Source of the DNA: Thermaerobacter marianensis
GTDB taxonomy: Bacteria; Bacillota; Sulfobacillia; DYIH01
DNA: 5,528 bases
NCBI GenBank assembly: GCA_020723785.1
Contig: DYIH01000119.1
Location: 1-5,528 of the forward strand
Reading direction: 5' to 3'
The position numbers were made by a program, and so were the translations under genes. The notes under the pieces were generated by a model. It did not search any database and was not told where the DNA came from. It worked only from the letters and a program-made list of their open reading frames with translations. Positions 5,244 to 5,528 of this stretch are shown here, piece after piece; the stretch's first letter is position 1, and each line of letters starts with the position of its first letter.

Positions 5244-5528
5244 CGGAGCGCACCCCCCTGCTCTCGCCGCCCACGGCGTAGATCACGCCGTCGCGCACGG
5301 TGATGGGTACCCGGGGCAGCGGCCGCCTGGGAGGGCCGGCGAGCACGGCCCCGGTGCGCGCGTCGAAATGCCCGTGATGGCAGGGGCAGAGCAGATGGCC
5401 GGAGGCGGTATCCCACAGCACGGGGCAGAGCAGGTGGGTGCAGCGGCGGTCGTAGGCCGCGAATTCGCCGCCCGGAAGGTGCACCAGCACCGCCGGGTGG
5501 CCGGGGGCGGGGAAATAGAAGTTGTAGG
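5233..5528 (-). CDS. Rieske [2Fe-2S] protein, C-terminal part (N-terminus beyond right edge)
   Basis: Ninety-seven codons are visible, in frame from 5526 to a TAG at 5233-5235. The reading frame is still open at the window edge, so the start lies outside; an internal GTG at 5490 would cut into the fold and is not the start. CTHLLC and CPCHHG, separated by 12 residues, give the full Rieske set. C29 and H31 with C47 and H50 (fragment numbering) would be cluster ligands, and C34 and C49 the disulfide pair. The disulfide cysteines are typical of high-potential bc-type Rieske proteins rather than ring-hydroxylating ferredoxins. AGPPRRPLP (63-71) is the proline loop covering the cluster. The YNFYFP stretch and the GPP..PLP form resemble Rieske subunits I recall beside Nar-type nitrate reductases and in quinol-oxidising complexes. 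It would pass electrons from quinol or cytochrome to a partner enzyme. No membrane anchor or Tat signal is visible because the N-terminus is missing. Confidence 0.93.
   Translation of the reverse strand, partial: YNFYFPAPGHPAVLVHLPGGEFAAYDRRCTHLLCPVLWDTASGHLLCPCHHGHFDARTGAVLAGPPRRPLPRVPITVRDGVIYAVGGESRGVRSDAR
5253..5259 (-). promoter_or_regulatory. Ribosome binding site of the 69-aa gene, inside the Rieske gene
   Basis: On the minus strand, AGGGGGG stands nine bases before ATG 5243. It is embedded in the last codons of the Rieske gene and supports the small gene as a translated unit. Confidence 0.6.

Overview
The window is G+C-rich (roughly two thirds by eye) with strong third-position G/C bias and purine-rich GGAGG-type ribosome binding sites. 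The order glmM then glmS on one strand, plus strong Shine-Dalgarno sites, suggests a high-GC bacterium. A deep-branching Bacillota lineage is my best guess, but the sequence does not prove it.

Layout, left to right. (1) 1-192 (+): the 3' end of glmM (phosphoglucosamine mutase). (2) 193-435: an intergenic leader with three consecutive stem-loops and no recognisable glmS ribozyme core. (3) 436-2298 (+): a complete glmS (glucosamine-6-phosphate synthase). (4) 2299-2351: a short convergent junction with a nested inverted repeat that looks like a shared terminator. (5) 2334-3614 (-): a polytopic membrane protein of about 426 aa with a HAHSH...FGW motif, related by motif to the NnrS / heme-copper-oxidase subunit I type of protein. 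(6) 3615-3741: a divergent promoter region with a small inverted repeat. (7) 3742-4977 (+): a NarK-type nitrate/nitrite major-facilitator transporter. (8) 5034-5243 (-): a 69-aa two-helix membrane protein. (9) 5233-5528 (-): the C-terminal part of a Rieske [2Fe-2S] protein, overlapping gene 8 by 11 nt and running off the right edge.

Functionally there are two modules. glmM and glmS supply amino sugars for the cell wall: GlmS makes glucosamine-6-phosphate and GlmM isomerises it to glucosamine-1-phosphate. The right half looks like the edge of a nitrogen-oxide respiration cluster: nitrate/nitrite transport (NarK type), electron transfer (Rieske plus a small membrane partner) and a histidine-rich membrane protein that may bind heme or a metal or help handle NO. 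The catalytic reductase, if present, would lie beyond the right edge; that is inference from gene context.

I found no tRNA, rRNA, CRISPR array, insertion sequence or clear attachment site. The least explained items are the histidine-rich membrane protein and the structured glmS leader.
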